From an uncultured Pelagibacteraceae bacterium (GTDB taxonomy: Bacteria > Pseudomonadota > Alphaproteobacteria > Pelagibacterales > Pelagibacteraceae), in NCBI GenBank assembly GCA_902580335.1, contig CACHKE010000010.1:1-43808 (forward strand): a stretch of 43,808 nt of DNA, in the 5' to 3' direction. Shown one piece after another: positions 42,442 to 43,808 of the stretch. Position numbers and translations under genes: made by a program. Positions within the stretch are counted from its first letter, which is position 1, and each line of letters begins with the position of its first letter. The notes under the pieces were generated by a model. The model saw nothing but the letters and a program-made list of their open reading frames with translations. It searched no databases and was not told the origin of the DNA.

Positions 42442-43071
42442 ATGAAAGAGATTTTTAAAAATGTAAGAAATAAACTAACAGAGAAATACCTAGATAATAA
42501 TAGTTTAAAAAACTCAAAAAAATTTAAACCTAGAATTAAAGCTAGAATTCGAAAAAATAAACAAATAATTAATAAAAACATTGATGACTTTTTTGGCTGG
42601 GTTAAAGGTGCTGAATTAGTTGAACTTAAAGAATGTAATGTTTCTGAAGATCCAGTTAGACCAGAATTAAGTGTGACTTTCAGAAGAAGTCACGGCAGAA
42701 AAATATACGGTGTAAAATACAAAAAAGAAATTCATGCTGTAATGTGCTTCGCTTTTACAAATAAAGTACCAATAAATGTAGAGGAACTGGATAAATTCAG
42801 CAAAGATGCTCATCTACAAAGCACTCACAGAGGTCAAAATGTTGGTCAGATTGCTATTGCCTATACAGTTTGGTCTAAAAAAAAAGGTGGTGGAAAATTG
42901 ATTGTAAAGGAAGTTTACAAAAAGATTAAAAAATCTAACCATTTAAATAGATTAGTCACGCTCTCTCCTCTAACTGAAATGGCTACAAAATTTCATAGCA
43001 AAAATGGTGCAAAACTTTTACAAGTCAATGAAACTACTCAAAATTTTGAGTATGAAATAATAAAAGAATAA
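42442..43071 (+). CDS. Unrecognised protein with GNAT-like C-terminal half, 209 aa
   Basis: The N-terminal 45 residues are very basic (KNSKKFKPRIKARIRKNKQ) and could bind nucleic acid. The central and C-terminal part has strands and helices arranged as in GNAT acetyltransferases: EIHAVMCFAFTNKVPI, THRGQNVGQIAIAYTVWSKK, GGGKLIVKEVYKKI and LVTLSPLTEMATKFHSKNGAK, ending in NFEYEI. This is a tentative fold guess; the acetyl-CoA loop is not canonical. Confidence 0.55.
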   Translation: MKEIFKNVRNKLTEKYLDNNSLKNSKKFKPRIKARIRKNKQIINKNIDDFFGWVKGAELVELKECNVSEDPVRPELSVTFRRSHGRKIYGVKYKKEIHAVMCFAFTNKVPINVEELDKFSKDAHLQSTHRGQNVGQIAIAYTVWSKKKGGGKLIVKEVYKKIKKSNHLNRLVTLSPLTEMATKFHSKNGAKLLQVNETTQNFEYEIIKE

Positions 43072-43104
43072 AAAATTTTAAATTCATATAAAATAAAAAG
43101 ATAT

Positions 43105-43808
43105 ATGATAAATTTTTTATATTTTCTAATTTTAGTTTTAAGTTTAAACAATTTGACATTTGCCATGGAAAAAAAACCTTATCATCACCTCACTGACGGT
43201 ACTTTTAGGAATCCTGAAGGCTCACCAAAAAGAGATCCAAATGTAAAATGGTCTTACAAAATTTTTAATCAAGAAAAAAAGAAACTTGATATGACAATTT
43301 CTGAAGGTCACGTTTTAGAAAAAAATGAAGTATTGAGAAACTTAGAAAAATATAAAGATAATGATTATATTGCTTGGATTGGTCATGCTACGTTTATTAT
43401 TAAATTAGGAGATACTACTATTATTACTGATCCAGTTTTTTCAAAGAATGCAGGACCACTAATATTTGGACCAAAAAGATTTACTGAACCAGCATTGAAA
43501 TTAAGCGAGATACCTAACATAGATTTATTTTTACTAACCCATAATCATTATGATCATCAAGATATGATGACAATAAGGAGATTTCCTTTCAAAAACTCAA
43601 AAGTGTTAGTTCCACTAAAACTTAGCAAATATTTTAAAACTAATGGATATCGAGATATTAATGAAATGGATTGGTATGATGAAATCAATATTAATAAAAA
43701 TTTAAAAGTTACTTTTCTTCCAGCTGTTCACTGGTCAAAAAGAAGTTTAACAGATACCAACAAAACTTTATGGGGAAGTTTTTTAATTGAGTATAAAGGA
43801 AAAAAAAT
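43105..43808 (+). CDS. MBL-fold hydrolase (NAPE-PLD/UlaG-like), truncated at window end
   Basis: Begins at ATG 43105 with a hydrophobic signal or anchor (residues 3-20); 234 codons are visible and the frame is still open at the edge. IGHATFIIKLGDTTIITDPVFS (in two blocks) and the metal motif LLTHNHYDHQDM (HxHxDH) with a following PAVHWSKR match the NAPE-phospholipase D/RomA-like subgroup of the metallo-beta-lactamase superfamily. The N-terminal YHHLTDGTFRNPEG is also typical of that subgroup. Substrate unknown. Confidence 0.88.
   Translation, partial: MINFLYFLILVLSLNNLTFAMEKKPYHHLTDGTFRNPEGSPKRDPNVKWSYKIFNQEKKKLDMTISEGHVLEKNEVLRNLEKYKDNDYIAWIGHATFIIKLGDTTIITDPVFSKNAGPLIFGPKRFTEPALKLSEIPNIDLFLLTHNHYDHQDMMTIRRFPFKNSKVLVPLKLSKYFKTNGYRDINEMDWYDEININKNLKVTFLPAVHWSKRSLTDTNKTLWGSFLIEYKGKK

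Noticed and set aside
1..43808. CRISPR arrays, insertion sequences, prophage, rRNA operons and conventional tRNAs
   Set aside because: No direct-repeat spacing, transposase or integrase motif, phage structural gene or rRNA/tRNA signature was found by reading both strands.

Overview
The window looks like a piece of a SAR11-type (Pelagibacterales) marine alphaproteobacterial chromosome. It is very A+T-rich, genes are tightly packed with many TAATG, ATGA and 8-nt overlaps, and the gene set is typical of that group: sarcosine and dimethylglycine oxidation, a DmdA/GcvT-type demethylase, acryloyl-CoA reductase, a TPP-riboswitch-controlled precursor transporter and isocitrate lyase. The lineage call is inference from content and composition. 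I saw no rRNA, no convincing tRNA, no CRISPR array, no insertion sequence and no phage module.

Layout. 1-3046: end of a heterotetrameric sarcosine oxidase operon (soxA partial, soxG). 3052-5564: DMT exporter, two unrecognised proteins and an Asp/Glu racemase. 5665-7995: cold-shock protein, acetyltransferase, purK and purE. 8096-11501: an M19-dipeptidase-like gene, a 550-aa unknown, a DUF3726 gene and a tiny two-CxxC protein, tightly packed and co-directional. 11498-14266 (minus): Yip1-like protein, mini membrane protein, DmdA-like demethylase and MTHFR-like protein. 14313-16953: APS-kinase-like and adenylyltransferase pair, enoyl-CoA hydratase, small membrane protein, CoA-binding protein and DUF4864 protein. 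17010-22785: dimethylglycine dehydrogenase, etfB, etfA and ETF-ubiquinone oxidoreductase. 22790-24419 (minus): small membrane protein, DUF2237, 2OG-oxygenase-like, hisI. 24496-27004: folE, acuI and a LysR regulator. 27028-31089: Fur-type box array, ferric-ion binding protein, a small Cys-rich protein, permease and ATPase. 31105-35320: azlCD, thioredoxin-like, ETHE1-like, DUF4396, methyltransferase, cytochrome b561 and a c'-type cytochrome. 35321-35981: a 660-nt region with strong RNA hairpins, a terminator, a small membrane ORF and a TPP riboswitch leading to thiV. 37471-39163: ABC-2 exporter. 39215-42250: isocitrate lyase, a 53-aa ORF and a divergent ScfR/RamB-type regulator, separated by five copies of one heptamer. 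42254-43808: small ORF, GNAT-like protein and a partial metallo-hydrolase.

How the genes work together. Methyl groups from sarcosine, dimethylglycine and probably another methylated osmolyte are passed to tetrahydrofolate by three separate GcvT-fold proteins. The MTHFR-like protein handles folate-bound C1. ETF and ETF-QO carry dehydrogenase electrons to the quinone pool. AcuI fits acrylate/DMSP metabolism, and isocitrate lyase with its ScfR-type regulator fits C2 use. Iron and thiamin-precursor uptake are controlled by a metal-responsive operator and a riboswitch.

The best candidates for something undescribed are the M19-like/unknown/DUF3726/CxxC cluster, where the M19 homologue has lost several metal ligands, and the structured intergenic block at 35330-35583. 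All assignments come from reading the sequence; no database search was run.
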